Assembly (NCBI RefSeq): GCF_003428625.2
Contig: NZ_QVQT02000006.1
Coordinates: forward strand, 124,001-188,000
Direction: 5' to 3'
Source of the DNA: Paracidobacterium acidisoli
GTDB taxonomy: Bacteria; Acidobacteriota; Terriglobia; Terriglobales; Acidobacteriaceae
DNA length: 64,000 nt
Every line of letters starts with the position of its first letter. Within the stretch, counting starts at the first letter, position 1. Shown one piece after another: positions 1 through 8,890 of the stretch. A program made the translations under genes and the position numbers. Below the pieces are notes generated by a model. The model was not told where the DNA came from. It did no database searches and worked only from the letters and a program-made list of their open reading frames with translations.

Positions 1-210
1 ACAGACGCAAAAGTCGGCGTAACCGGTGCATCGGCGGGAGTCGACAGTCAGGCCCTCGCCCTGAACTTCCAAAAGATTGGCCACGACACCTACAAGGCAA
101 CGATAGCCGGCCTGAAAAAAGGCGAGTACGGTTTTCTTGCGCCGGGAACCGCTGTTTCAATGAACACTGTGTCGACGGGGAAGATGTACAGTTTCGGAGT
201 TTCCGAGTAG
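1..210 (+). CDS. C-terminal end of a hypothetical protein (5' truncated by the window)
   Basis: The reading frame is open from the first base and stops at the TAG at 208-210, giving the last 69 residues of a longer protein. The visible part contains a short motif GEYGFLAPG and ends in FGVSE. It is rich in small and beta-forming residues and has no membrane segment. Similar tails occur in acidobacterial secreted or lipoprotein-like hypothetical proteins, but I cannot name a family from this fragment. The gene starts upstream of the window, so its start, signal peptide and operon are unknown. Confidence 0.75.
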   Translation, partial: TDAKVGVTGASAGVDSQALALNFQKIGHDTYKATIAGLKKGEYGFLAPGTAVSMNTVSTGKMYSFGVSE

Positions 211-657
211 CAGACTTCAGGCTGGATTCCAGTTGATTACCCGCAAACCAAATATGTTTTTACCTTTCGAGCGCGTCAACGAATCGGACACGTGGGCGCG
301 CTCCGCCATGTTTCATGGAATAGCCAGGGAAGAAAATTCTCTCTTTGGAAGCTCGATCCCCCCATTACGGGCGCGAGCTTCCAGGCCCGTCATTTCAAAA
401 ATCAAGTGTGAGCGCGTGAGCCAAAGCGGTCCGCATCTGCGGTGATGGCGCGCCGGCCCGGACACCACGAATCCGGCTGCGGGACGATGTCCGCTTTCAG
501 ACCTCACTTTCGTATTTAAGAGTGTGGGCGAACAGGCGCGAGGTGTATGCCACCAGCGCAGGCGCGGCAGCTTTCCCCCCAGACAGCGGCAGCCGCTTTA
601 TATGGCCGCAGCGCGCCGGAGACAGCCCCGGGACAACTTCATACACGGAGATTCAGG
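211..657. other. Intergenic region with one inverted repeat
   Basis: No convincing gene is seen between the truncated first gene and the kelch protein. Short frames here lack ribosome binding sites and have arginine/serine-rich composition. An inverted repeat with 9-base arms (GGAAGCTCG at 347-355 and CGAGCTTCC at 374-382) may fold in the transcript of the upstream gene. No T-tract follows, so it is a weak terminator candidate. Confidence 0.4.
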
Positions 658-3600
658 ATGCGCGCGATTTCTCGTCTTGCTTTGTTTCCTGCGTTGTTGA
701 CGCTCGCAATGCTGGCTATTGGATTCTTCTGCCCGACGGCCGAAGGGCAAACCGGAGAGTGGGCCTGGATGGGCGGCAGCAGCAGCTATGGCCAGTCCGG
801 CGTGTACGGCACGCTGGGCACGCCCGCGGCCGGAAACGTCCCCGGAAGCCGTTACGGGGCGATGACCTGGACCGACAGCAGTGGTCATCTGTGGCTCTTT
901 GGGGGGAACGGTTTTGATACTTATGGTCAGACCGGTGATCTCAACGATCTTTGGGAGTTCGATCCTGCCACATCCAAATGGACATGGATAAGCGGCGGCA
1001 GCACATGGGGTCATCTCGACGTGTACGGCACCCTGGGCACGCCCGCCGCAGCGAACACTCCTGGAGCTCGCGAAGCGGCAGTCACCTGGACCGACAGCGG
1101 TGGCCATCTCTGGCTCTTTGGAGGAGAGGGTTACGATTCCCTGAACAACAGCGGGGCTCTCAACGATCTTTGGGAGTTCGATCCTGCCACGAGCGAATGG
1201 ACCTGGATGGGCGGCAGCAACACCGTCGGCACGCAGGGCGGCCAGGCCGGTGTTTACGGCACCCTGGGCACGACGGCCGCAGGAAACATTCCCGGCGGCC
1301 GCTTCGGAGCAGTGAGCTGGACCGACAACAACGGCCATCTCTGGCTCTTTGGGGGGCAGGGTTTTGATTCCACCGATACAAACGGTTATCTCAACGATCT
1401 TTGGGAGTTCGATCCTGCCACGAATCAATGGACCTGGGAGGGCGGCAGCAGCACCCTGAGCACTTATGGGTTGGGTCACGCAGGCATCTACGGCACCCTC
1501 GGCACGCCTGCCACTGGAAATATCCCCGGAGGCCGTGAGTATGCGATGAGCTGGAGCGACAGCAATGGCCATCTCTGGCTCTTTGGGGGAGAAGGGGAAG
1601 GCGCCGTGGAGATTGACAATATTCCCTATTTTGGTTATCTCAACGATCTTTGGGAGTTCGATCCTGCCACAAATCAATGGACCTGGGAGGGCGGCAGCAG
1701 CACCGTACCGACGAGCTCCGGCGACAACCTTCTGGGCCAGTCAGGCGTCTACGGCACTCCGGGCACGGCGGCTGCCGGAAACACCCCCGGCGGCCGCAGT
1801 TCGGGAATGAGCTGGACCGACAGCAACGGCCATCTCTGGCTCTTTGCCGGGTACGGAGCCAATTCCGAAGGAGGCGTCGGCTATCTCAATGATCTGTGGG
1901 AGCTCAACACTGCCACGAATCAATGGGCGTGGATGGGCGGCAGCAGTACCCTGCTGGGCGCACCGGGCACTTACGGCACACTGGGCACGCCTGCCGCGGG
2001 AAACATCCCCACCGCTCGTGAGGCGGGGATGAGCTGGACCGACAATGACGGCCATCTCTGGCTCTTTGGAGGAGCCTTCGATGAAGGTTTTTCCAGCTAT
2101 CTTCTCAACGATCTTTGGGAATATACGCCTGCGGCGTCCGCTGCAGCCGCAGCCACACCGACCTTTTCTCCCGCGGGAGGCAACTACTCCTCCACGCAGA
2201 TGGTGACGATCAGCGACGCGACCAGCGGCGCGACGATTTACTACACCACGGATGGATCGACACCGACGACTTCCTCCACCCGATATACCGGGGCGATCAC
2301 GGTCGCGAGCAGCGAGACGATTAAAGCCATTGCAACGGCCAGCGGCTATACGACGAGCGCCGTGGCCAGCGCGAGCTACATCATCAATCTTCCGACCTTT
2401 TTCCTTTCAGTAAGCCCGTCGAGCGGCGTGGTCTACAACCAGACCGTTACCCTTACTGCGACCACGAGCCAGACCATTCCCATTCAGGATGGTCAGGCCC
2501 GGTGGTGGATCACTGAGGATGGTCTGGACTGCACGACCAATGGAGTTGTATGCAACGCTGCCCCGAATGTTACCGGAGGCGGATTCATCACCACGACTTC
2601 ACCATTGACCGCGGGCAATCACACCTTCTACGCGTATTATTCGGCCACTCCACCGCCGAACAATACGCTTCCTTCCGCCGGGACCGGAGAAGCCATTCTG
2701 GTGGTTGGCCAGGCGACTCCCACGATTACCTGGGCCACACCGGCGCCGATCATGCAGGGCACTCCGCTTTCAAGCGCGCAGCTGGACGCGACAGCATCGG
2801 TGCCGGGGAGCTTTGTCTACAACCCCGCGAGCGGCGCGGTTCTGAATGCCGGCCAGCAAACCCTCTCCGTCACGTTTACGCCGAACGATACCACGGACTA
2901 TACCTCGGCGACGGCAAGCGTAACGCTCACGGTAAACGCGGGAACGCCTGGCATCCTGCTTGCGCCGACCAGCCTCAGCTTCTCCGCGCAGAATACCGGC
3001 TCAACGAGCGCCGCACAGAGTGTGACGCTCACCAATACCGGTTCGACGGCGCTGAGCATTGCATCTATTGCCGCGTCGGGTGATTTCGCCGAGACCAATA
3101 CCTGCAAATCGAGTGTGGCTGCCGGAGCGAACTGCACGATTGCGGTGACGTTTACTCCGACTGCCGGCGGAACACGCACGGGAAGCCTGACCATCACGGA
3201 CAACGCCGGCGGATCGCCGCAGATTGTGCCACTGACCGGAACCGGCACCACGGTCACAGAGTCACCCTCGTCCAGTTCGCTGACGGTAAGCGCCGCGGGC
3301 GGATCGGCGACCGATACGATTCAGTTTTCGTCTGCCGGAGGCTTTTCGGGAACAGTAAATCTGAGCTGCGCTGTCACCTACAAGGGCACGGGAACAGCTG
3401 CGGCTGCGCCGACATGCAGCCTGAGTCCGGACGAAGCGCAGGTTTCCCCGGGCTCCGCGGTGAGCGCGACGCTGACGGTTTCGACGACGGCAGCTTCCGC
3501 ACGTCTCGGTGATCCTCTGCTGCCGTGGGGCGGTGGCGCACTGGCCGCCGTGCTGATCTTCGGAGTGCCGCGCCGCAGGTGGCGTGGTCTGAGCCTGATT

Positions 3601-3786
3601 GCCATTCTGTGCATTGCCCTTGCCGGAATGTGCATGGGATGCGGCGGAGGCAGCGTCAGCAGCGGCGGCGGCGGGAAGAATCCGCCTTCGAACCCCGGCA
3701 CAACGACCGGAAGCTACAGCGTGACGGTGACGGCAACGAGCGGAACCATCACGTCGTCCGCATCCATTCCGCTAACCGTGCAGTGA
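658..3786 (+). CDS. Secreted kelch-repeat protein with chitobiase-type and Ig-like (choice-of-anchor) domains
   Basis: A 1042-residue secreted protein. The ATG at 658 is chosen over an in-frame ATG at 547 because GGAG (647-650) sits 7 bases upstream and the product then opens with a signal peptide ending near EGQ. Six kelch-like units follow, each with WLFGG (WLFAG in the fifth) and LNDLWEFDPAT-like motifs, predicting a beta-propeller. Next come a chitobiase/beta-hexosaminidase C-terminal-type module (TIYYTTDGSTPT), Ig-like repeats, and an ASPM/HYDIN-type 'choice-of-anchor D' module. Near the C-terminus lie a hydrophobic segment, a Gly/Ser stretch and a final beta region. Such proteins are common on acidobacterial surfaces and probably mediate binding, but the ligand is unknown. 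It is convergent with the kinase gene and stands alone. Confidence 0.85.
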   Translation: MRAISRLALFPALLTLAMLAIGFFCPTAEGQTGEWAWMGGSSSYGQSGVYGTLGTPAAGNVPGSRYGAMTWTDSSGHLWLFGGNGFDTYGQTGDLNDLWEFDPATSKWTWISGGSTWGHLDVYGTLGTPAAANTPGAREAAVTWTDSGGHLWLFGGEGYDSLNNSGALNDLWEFDPATSEWTWMGGSNTVGTQGGQAGVYGTLGTTAAGNIPGGRFGAVSWTDNNGHLWLFGGQGFDSTDTNGYLNDLWEFDPATNQWTWEGGSSTLSTYGLGHAGIYGTLGTPATGNIPGGREYAMSWSDSNGHLWLFGGEGEGAVEIDNIPYFGYLNDLWEFDPATNQWTWEGGSSTVPTSSGDNLLGQSGVYGTPGTAAAGNTPGGRSSGMSWTDSNGHLWLFAGYGANSEGGVGYLNDLWELNTATNQWAWMGGSSTLLGAPGTYGTLGTPAAGNIPTAREAGMSWTDNDGHLWLFGGAFDEGFSSYLLNDLWEYTPAASAAAAATPTFSPAGGNYSSTQMVTISDATSGATIYYTTDGSTPTTSSTRYTGAITVASSETIKAIATASGYTTSAVASASYIINLPTFFLSVSPSSGVVYNQTVTLTATTSQTIPIQDGQARWWITEDGLDCTTNGVVCNAAPNVTGGGFITTTSPLTAGNHTFYAYYSATPPPNNTLPSAGTGEAILVVGQATPTITWATPAPIMQGTPLSSAQLDATASVPGSFVYNPASGAVLNAGQQTLSVTFTPNDTTDYTSATASVTLTVNAGTPGILLAPTSLSFSAQNTGSTSAAQSVTLTNTGSTALSIASIAASGDFAETNTCKSSVAAGANCTIAVTFTPTAGGTRTGSLTITDNAGGSPQIVPLTGTGTTVTESPSSSSLTVSAAGGSATDTIQFSSAGGFSGTVNLSCAVTYKGTGTAAAAPTCSLSPDEAQVSPGSAVSATLTVSTTAASARLGDPLLPWGGGALAAVLIFGVPRRRWRGLSLIAILCIALAGMCMGCGGGSVSSGGGGKNPPSNPGTTTGSYSVTVTATSGTITSSASIPLTVQ
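757..2130 (+). repeat. Six tandem kelch-coding repeats
   Basis: Inside the kelch gene a unit of roughly 210-270 bases is repeated six times. Similarity is visible at DNA level, with identical stretches around the codons for LNDLWEFDPAT and GHLWLFGG. Unit lengths differ through short insertions between the GGSS and GVYGTLGT motifs. The high nucleotide identity implies recent duplication or gene conversion between units. Confidence 0.8.
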
Positions 3787-3822
3787 GCCGTCGGTCAGCT
3801 GCGACTGAACCGTTTTGAGAGC

Positions 3823-3854
3823 TACCCCGAATCCTTCGTATCGGATTCGGGGTA
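3823..3854. terminator. Bidirectional hairpin between convergent genes
   Basis: A perfect 12-bp stem (TACCCCGAATCC pairing with GGATTCGGGGTA) and an 8-base loop lie between the ends of the kelch gene and the kinase gene. T-tracts are weak on both sides, so I infer a termination or processing role from position and stem strength only. Confidence 0.55.
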
Positions 3855-3940
3855 CATTTCAGGAGGGGAAATGCGCGCTGAAGATCCCATGCGCGGCTAC
3901 GCTGTCGCCGGTGATCGAACCGATACCGCAAAGCGCTGCG

Positions 3941-6619
3941 CTATCGGGCGGCCTGGATATGCGGGGCGGCCGATACGGCTTCGAACTGCTTTTCCCTGTC
4001 CGGCTCGCGCAGCTCCGCATAGTCGATGACCAGATCGTGGCGCGCACCCTGAACCCATCCCGAACCGGGGTTCATCTGTTTACTGAGACTTTCGTAGCCG
4101 GCGAGTGAATACTTTGCCGCTGCTGTGTATTTTTTTTCGTAAAGGAGTGTTCGGCCGAGCCGCACCTGGGCCATCCCGGTCTGGATGTTGCCGGCTCCAA
4201 GCGCGCGCGTAAAGCGGTCCACCACGTCGAGGAGCATACGCTCACACTCCGGATAACGCTTTTCGGCCTGATAGACGCTGGCCAGATTGCCCAGCGCCAC
4301 ACCTACCCGATAATCTCCGTCGCCGTAGGACTGACGATAGATTTCCGCAACTCTGAGATTGTCTTTCTCCGCCTCCGAAAACTTCTTCTCGCCCAGCGCA
4401 ACCGCTCCCATTGAATTAAGAACATAGGCGACGTGCGGATGCTGCGGTCCGTAAACGCGTTGCTGAATGGCGAGGGCACGCCGGAGGAGATTGTCCGCCT
4501 CGTCGTTCTTCTTCTCGTAGATAAGGGTGCTTGCCAGCGTGGTCAGCTTGCGCGCCGTCTCCGGATGATCGGGCCCGTACCATTTCTCCATGATCGCCAG
4601 CGCCTCCCGCTCGAGCTGCTCGGCCTGGGCATAGTAACCACGAGTCTCCTGTGTCTGCGCGAGGTTTCCGAGGTCTTCGGCGACATGCGGATAGGTCTCG
4701 CCGTAAACGGCGCGGTCGATTGCGAGCGCTCTTCGATTGAAGGCATCGGCCGCATCGTAGTCGCCGGCGTAGATTTGCGCGTCGGCCAGTTTGCCGAGAG
4801 CGCGCGCCAGCACCGGAGACTGCGGTCCATCCGCCGCTTCGATGGTTTTCACGGCCTGGGCGAGCTCGCCGAGCGCCTGGCTTTGTTCGCCGGCAGTGAC
4901 CATCACGGTTCCCAGAGCGAGCTCTGCCTCACCCTGCAGGGATGCATCGCCAGGGGCGCGGCTCCGCAGCTCGTCGAGCGAGCGGCGCACGAGCTGCTCA
5001 GCAGCCTGAGTTTTCTCCTCGTCCGCATAGACGAGCCCAAGGGCGATCTGCGTGGCCGCAATGCCCGCAGGGTCCTGGTCCTTCAACGATTCCCGATCGC
5101 TGAGCGCTTTTTGCAGGAGAGATTCGGCCTGGCTGAGCCGGCCGAGCTTCTGCGAGATCGTGCCCAGGGTCTGATAGATGTCGGACTGGATGAGCGGCTC
5201 ACCCCGGAGCGCGGCTGCCTGCTGCATGCCTCGATCGAGCATGGCGGTGACGGGCAGGTTCGCTTCCGGACCGGCATCCTGATCTCCGCCCTGAAGCAGA
5301 TTGTTCATGAAATTCTGGATGTACAGCACGCGTGCCGCTTCAGCCACGGCAACATTTCGTTCCCTGGCAAGCCGCCAAGTGAAGAGGGCCGCCATCGAGA
5401 GGACCAGCAGCAGCGTTGCCGCAGAGGCAAGTACCGCACGGCGCCGCCGCCGAACGAACTTTCCCATGCGATAACGCAGCATCCGGGGCTGAGCATCGAG
5501 CGGCTCGCTGTTCAGATAATGGTCGATATCGCGAATCAGCGATTCGACGGAGGCGTACCTCTGCCGCACATCCGGGTGCATGGCCGTCAGGCAGAGTTTG
5601 TCCAGATCGCGCCATGCCCAGCGGGAAAGGCCGGGCTGCGAGTCTGCCGACCGCTCCCGAAGAACGATTGCGGAAGGTTTTTCAGGAAGCCGGTCACTCT
5701 TTTCCCCGGGAGTGAAGCCCTGCGGCTGCGTTTGCTGCCGGAAGGGATGCCGGCCGGCGAGCACCTCATAGAGGATGACGCCGAGCGAGTACACGTCGGT
5801 ACAGACGCCCACCTGGCCCTCATACTTCCACTCGGGCGCAGCGTAGTCGAGCGACATGACGCGCAGACTGGGGCTGGTTGCGTCCGCAGCTTCGCCGGCA
5901 TCCTGCAGCCGCCGCGCGATGCCGAAGTCGACGATGCGGGGTGTTCCGTCCTTCGCGATGAGAATATTGGAAGGCTTGAGGTCGCGGTGGATGACTCCCT
6001 GCAGGTGCGCATAGAGCACGGCTTCGCAGACCGAGCGAAAGAGGCGCAGCCGCTCGTCGATGGACCGGCCGGGCAGCCTGCTGTATGCGGTGAATCGCAT
6101 GCCCCGGACATATTCCTCGACGTAATCCATCACGAAGAACGGCGTTTCGTCATCGAGAACACCCGCATCGTGGAAGCTGACGATGTATGGATGACGAAGG
6201 CGGGCGAGCGTGCTGATCTCGTCGGCGAAGCGTCTGCGCCACATCTCCGATAGCCGGTCGCGGGGGAGCAGGAACTTGATCGCCATCGGCTGGCCGGTAT
6301 CGATGCGCAGAGCCTTCCAGACGGCGCCCATGCCGCCGCGGCCCAGAAACTCCTGGCGCTCGTACAGCCCGATTCTCTCCGGAGGCACGAAGGGCAGAGA
6401 GTGCCGCATGTCTTCAAATGCCCGATCCACGGCGGCGGCGACTCCGTCGCGGAGCCAGGAAACGCCGCGCCGGTCCTCGTCCAGCATGGCGAGCACCTGG
6501 GTTCTGATCTCTTCACTGCCGTCGCAGGCAGCGATCACGAACTCCGCACGCTCTTCCTCGGGGCGCTCAACCGCCGCATGAAAGATGTCCACCACATTCA
6601 GCCAGAGCTGTCCGTCCAT
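3941..6619 (-). CDS. Membrane serine/threonine protein kinase with TPR sensor region
   Basis: An 892-residue Hanks-type (Pkn-like) kinase. The glycine loop GRGGMGAV is near residues 93-100, the ATP lysine is K115, the catalytic loop is H211-R-D213 with KPSN, and DFG is at 231-233; all key residues are present. One membrane helix lies at about 395-416, preceded by a run of arginines. It separates the cytoplasmic kinase from a long C-terminal tetratricopeptide region whose repeats match the NLAxxYxxxxxYxxAE pattern. The start is 3 bases after the stop of the upstream ECF sigma gene, so the two are co-transcribed. This sigma/kinase arrangement recurs in Acidobacteria. The kinase may act on the sigma factor or its regulon, but the phosphorylation target is not visible. 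Confidence 0.92.
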   Translation of the reverse strand: MDGQLWLNVVDIFHAAVERPEEERAEFVIAACDGSEEIRTQVLAMLDEDRRGVSWLRDGVAAAVDRAFEDMRHSLPFVPPERIGLYERQEFLGRGGMGAVWKALRIDTGQPMAIKFLLPRDRLSEMWRRRFADEISTLARLRHPYIVSFHDAGVLDDETPFFVMDYVEEYVRGMRFTAYSRLPGRSIDERLRLFRSVCEAVLYAHLQGVIHRDLKPSNILIAKDGTPRIVDFGIARRLQDAGEAADATSPSLRVMSLDYAAPEWKYEGQVGVCTDVYSLGVILYEVLAGRHPFRQQTQPQGFTPGEKSDRLPEKPSAIVLRERSADSQPGLSRWAWRDLDKLCLTAMHPDVRQRYASVESLIRDIDHYLNSEPLDAQPRMLRYRMGKFVRRRRRAVLASAATLLLVLSMAALFTWRLARERNVAVAEAARVLYIQNFMNNLLQGGDQDAGPEANLPVTAMLDRGMQQAAALRGEPLIQSDIYQTLGTISQKLGRLSQAESLLQKALSDRESLKDQDPAGIAATQIALGLVYADEEKTQAAEQLVRRSLDELRSRAPGDASLQGEAELALGTVMVTAGEQSQALGELAQAVKTIEAADGPQSPVLARALGKLADAQIYAGDYDAADAFNRRALAIDRAVYGETYPHVAEDLGNLAQTQETRGYYAQAEQLEREALAIMEKWYGPDHPETARKLTTLASTLIYEKKNDEADNLLRRALAIQQRVYGPQHPHVAYVLNSMGAVALGEKKFSEAEKDNLRVAEIYRQSYGDGDYRVGVALGNLASVYQAEKRYPECERMLLDVVDRFTRALGAGNIQTGMAQVRLGRTLLYEKKYTAAAKYSLAGYESLSKQMNPGSGWVQGARHDLVIDYAELREPDREKQFEAVSAAPHIQAAR

Positions 6620-6622
6620 GCA

Positions 6623-7153
6623 TCACTTCTCCGGGGTCCCGCTTACCCGGCTTGCCAGCCAGGCATTCGCCGCCCGCAGGTCACGCTGCACCGTTTTGGT
6701 CGAAACCTTCAGCATCTCCGCGACCTCCTCGATCGTGTATCCGAACCAGGAGGTGTAGGTGACGACGAAGCCGTGGCGTGCGTTCATCTTTGCCAGCTCG
6801 TCCATGGCCTGGTTCAGGTCCAGAAACTCGACCGGGCTGAGGGTGGTTCGCTGCGCGCGTTCCGTGAGCGGCACGAATTTGAGACGGCCGCCCTTCTTCA
6901 CCTCAAGCTTCTTTCGCGCCGCGTCCACCAGCACCTGACGCATGGCGCGCGCCGCCAGCGCCATGAAATGCGGATCGCTGCTCGGGGGCAGACCGGGCCA
7001 TGCATGCACCTTGATCAGGACTTCATGAACCAGTGCAGTCGGCGAGAGGGTCCAGCTTGGACAGCGCCGGTGAAGCGACTCGGCCATACGCAGCATTGCC
7101 TTGTATTCGTCCCCGGACAGAGACGGTATCCGGGGCGGCGCGGACTGGCTCAT
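6623..7153 (-). CDS. ECF RNA polymerase sigma factor (TIGR02999/Sigma70_ECF type)
   Basis: A 176-residue sigma factor. Region 2 covers MALAARAMRQVLVDAAR and region 4 covers GYTIEEVAEMLKVSTKTV, a helix-turn-helix for the -35 element. The frame stays open upstream to 7501, but that extension is arginine- and proline-rich and lies in what looks like a promoter region. I start at the ATG at 7153, preceded by AGGCAGGG. This subgroup lacks a membrane anti-sigma partner and is usually found beside a Ser/Thr kinase, as here. I infer a two-gene signalling operon; the promoters it recognises are unknown. Confidence 0.85.
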   Translation of the reverse strand: MSQSAPPRIPSLSGDEYKAMLRMAESLHRRCPSWTLSPTALVHEVLIKVHAWPGLPPSSDPHFMALAARAMRQVLVDAARKKLEVKKGGRLKFVPLTERAQRTTLSPVEFLDLNQAMDELAKMNARHGFVVTYTSWFGYTIEEVAEMLKVSTKTVQRDLRAANAWLASRVSGTPEK

Positions 7154-7517
7154 GCGCCCTGCCTCTGTGTCCAAAGGTACAGGCCGGAATTGTGTGACGA
7201 ACGACGCATGACCGTCTTTTGCACGAACATCTGTATCGTCTGTTTGTTTATGCGGGGCTGGAGTGGTCCTATCGTAGCATCGGCAGCCGCGCCGGACAAT
7301 GCATAGTTTGCGCTGCCGGAGGGCGTCTGGCGCCAGAGATGAGACGAAAGGAACGGAGCGACGTGCCGGGACTATAACTCGTGGACCGTCTGCTCCTGGC
7401 GAGACCGTTAACAGCGCGGCACCGGTTCGGGAGATTCGGGATATTCCCGTCTGGGAATTGGAAAAAGAGGAATCGTCATTGCTTTGTTTTGAGACTTTCA
7501 TTTGCAGAATTCTTTCC
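7154..7517. other. Divergent intergenic region between sigma factor and marR
   Basis: No gene is supported here. It should hold the promoter of the sigma/kinase operon (minus) and leads into the well-defined marR promoter on the plus strand. Frames in both directions lack Shine-Dalgarno sites and have shadow-like composition. Confidence 0.4.
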
Positions 7518-7546
7518 TTGACAATAGTTTCCTAGGAATCTATTGT
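7518..7546 (+). promoter_or_regulatory. Sigma-70 promoter of the marR operon
   Basis: A perfect -35 box TTGACA (7518-7523) is separated by exactly 17 bases from a -10 box TATTGT (7541-7546). Transcription would start near 7553. This rules out a TTG codon at 7543 as the marR start and supports the ATG at 7567. Confidence 0.75.
7522..7545. promoter_or_regulatory. MarR-type operator palindrome overlapping the promoter
   Basis: A 24-bp near-perfect palindrome centred on CCTAGG (7531-7536), with outer arms CAATAG and CTATTG; 11 of 12 base pairs are symmetric. It covers the end of the -35 box, the spacer and most of the -10 box, the classical position for steric repression. MarR dimers bind such inverted repeats, so autoregulation by the gene just downstream is the simplest reading. 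Confidence 0.75.
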
Positions 7547-7566
7547 TGGGTTTGAGTGAGGGGCAT

Positions 7567-8043
7567 ATGGCGACCAGGAAGAATGCGAAGCTAAACGCGA
7601 GCCAGCTCACCGCGCACATCGGGTTCTGGATGCGGCTGGTTTCCAACCACGTCTCGCATGCCTTTGCCCGAAAGCTGGAGGCTAGCGGCGTGACGGTGGC
7701 CGAATGGGTTGTTCTGCGGGAGATGTATGGAGGGGACGAGACGACCTCGCCCAGCGCTGTCGCGGAGCTGACCGGCCTTACGCGAGGCGCGGTCTCGAAA
7801 CTGATCAGCAGGCTGCTGGCGAAGGGGCTGGTAACACGCAGCGAATCGGCCAGTGACCGCCGCTATCAGGACATCGAGCTGACGAGGGCCGGAGTGGCCC
7901 TCGTTCCGCAGCTGGCCAGGCTCGCGGACGAAAACGACGAAGCGTTTTTCGGCGTGCTCTCCGGCTCCGAGCGCAGAACGCTGACTACGCTGCTGAAGAA
8001 AACGGCAGCGCTGCATCAACTGAAGCAAATGCCTGTGGAATAG
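7567..8043 (+). CDS. MarR family transcriptional regulator
   Basis: A 158-residue winged-helix regulator. The recognition region SAVAELTGLTRGAVSKLISRL and the wing ESASDRRYQDIELT are typical of the family, where the D-R/D-x-R wing contacts DNA. The start ATG at 7567 has GAGGGG a few bases upstream and lies downstream of the predicted transcription start. Its stop overlaps the Shine-Dalgarno of the next gene, so translation is probably coupled. It should repress its own operon through the palindrome at 7522-7545 and respond to a small ligand; the downstream DUF1398 and SRPBCC genes do not reveal which. Confidence 0.9.
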   Translation: MATRKNAKLNASQLTAHIGFWMRLVSNHVSHAFARKLEASGVTVAEWVVLREMYGGDETTSPSAVAELTGLTRGAVSKLISRLLAKGLVTRSESASDRRYQDIELTRAGVALVPQLARLADENDEAFFGVLSGSERRTLTTLLKKTAALHQLKQMPVE

Positions 8044-8052
8044 GAGAAACCT

Positions 8053-8448
8053 ATTAACGAAGCGACGGTTCACGAGCTGATCGATAAGGCTCTGGCCGGA
8101 AAAATCACGTTTCCGGAAGTTCTGGCGACGCTAAGCAGGAACGAAGTGGAGTCGTATCATGTGGACTTCCTCAGAAATGAATTCCGGTACTACAGAAGCA
8201 ACGGCGAGTCGCTGGTCACGAGCGTACCTCTGGTTCACGACAGAGTTGCGCCTGCCTTCTCAGCAGAGAAGCTCGATGCCATCAACAGGAAAGTCCAGTC
8301 CGGAGAATGGTCGTTCGCCGATTTTGTAAGAGAGAGCACGGCTGCGGCAGGCTGTGCGTACTACATGGTGTATCTGAATGGAAAAAAGGTTCGCTACTTC
8401 GGCCGCGATGGCGACGAGCACGTGCAGTATTTTCCAGGTTCCAGATAA
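8053..8448 (+). CDS. DUF1398 family protein, probably initiated at a rare ATT codon
   Basis: A predicted 131-residue soluble protein of the DUF1398 (YbcV-like) type. Recognisable parts are ELIDKALAGKITFPEV, VESYHVDFLRNEF and VRYFGRDGDEHVQYFP. No ATG, GTG or TTG precedes the first conserved block. Starting at the GTG at 8146 would delete about 31 residues, including GKITFPEV. An ATT at 8053 has GGAG (8043-8046) at an ideal 6-base spacing, overlapping the marR stop codon, so I choose it. Function is unknown. It forms an operon with marR and the SRPBCC gene, and the start of that gene follows 11 bases after its stop. Confidence 0.65.
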   Translation: MNEATVHELIDKALAGKITFPEVLATLSRNEVESYHVDFLRNEFRYYRSNGESLVTSVPLVHDRVAPAFSAEKLDAINRKVQSGEWSFADFVRESTAAAGCAYYMVYLNGKKVRYFGRDGDEHVQYFPGSR

Positions 8449-8459
8449 AGGAGACGAAG

Positions 8460-8861
8460 ATGAAGAAGATAGCCCGATCCGCGATCAAACATGCAGACAT
8501 TCAGGCCGCGCCTGAGAAGGTGTTTGGCTTTCTTGCCGATCCGATGAACTGGCCCCAATATGCGGTGGTGAACCTGCGCTCGGTGAGTCCGGGCACGGAT
8601 GGGTGGTTTAAGGCCGTTACCAAATTCGGCGAAGGACAGATCAGGGTGAAGGGCGTAGAGGAATTCGGCATCCTCGACCATACCTGGAAGGACCCGCAGG
8701 CAACGTGGGATGCATACTGCCGCGTGGTTCCTAACAATGACGGCTCGACGGTGATGTTCACGCTCTTTCAGCCTCCGGTGATGAACGACCCGCAGTTCGA
8801 TCAGGCCATGAAAGAGATGGAGATCGAAATGGCGAAGCTGAAAGAGATTCTGGAAGGATAG
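8460..8861 (+). CDS. SRPBCC (START/Bet v1-like) family protein
   Basis: A 133-residue protein of the polyketide-cyclase/dehydrase (SRPBCC) fold. It opens with the usual beta-strand and helix pattern (IQAAPEKVFGFLADPMNW) and ends with a long amphipathic helix (FDQAMKEMEIEMAKLKEILEG). AAGGAG lies just upstream of the ATG and overlaps the stop of the preceding gene, so it is the third gene of the marR operon. Members bind hydrophobic ligands in a deep cavity. No catalytic residues can be assigned, and the ligand may be related to the signal sensed by the MarR protein (inference). Confidence 0.75.
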   Translation: MKKIARSAIKHADIQAAPEKVFGFLADPMNWPQYAVVNLRSVSPGTDGWFKAVTKFGEGQIRVKGVEEFGILDHTWKDPQATWDAYCRVVPNNDGSTVMFTLFQPPVMNDPQFDQAMKEMEIEMAKLKEILEG

Positions 8862-8890
8862 CCTCGGCAGCGCCCGTGTCTGCGCGGCGA

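Noticed and set aside
4433-6253. 606-codon open frame on the plus strand
   Set aside because: It is antisense to the Ser/Thr kinase, whose catalytic motifs are all present on the other strand.
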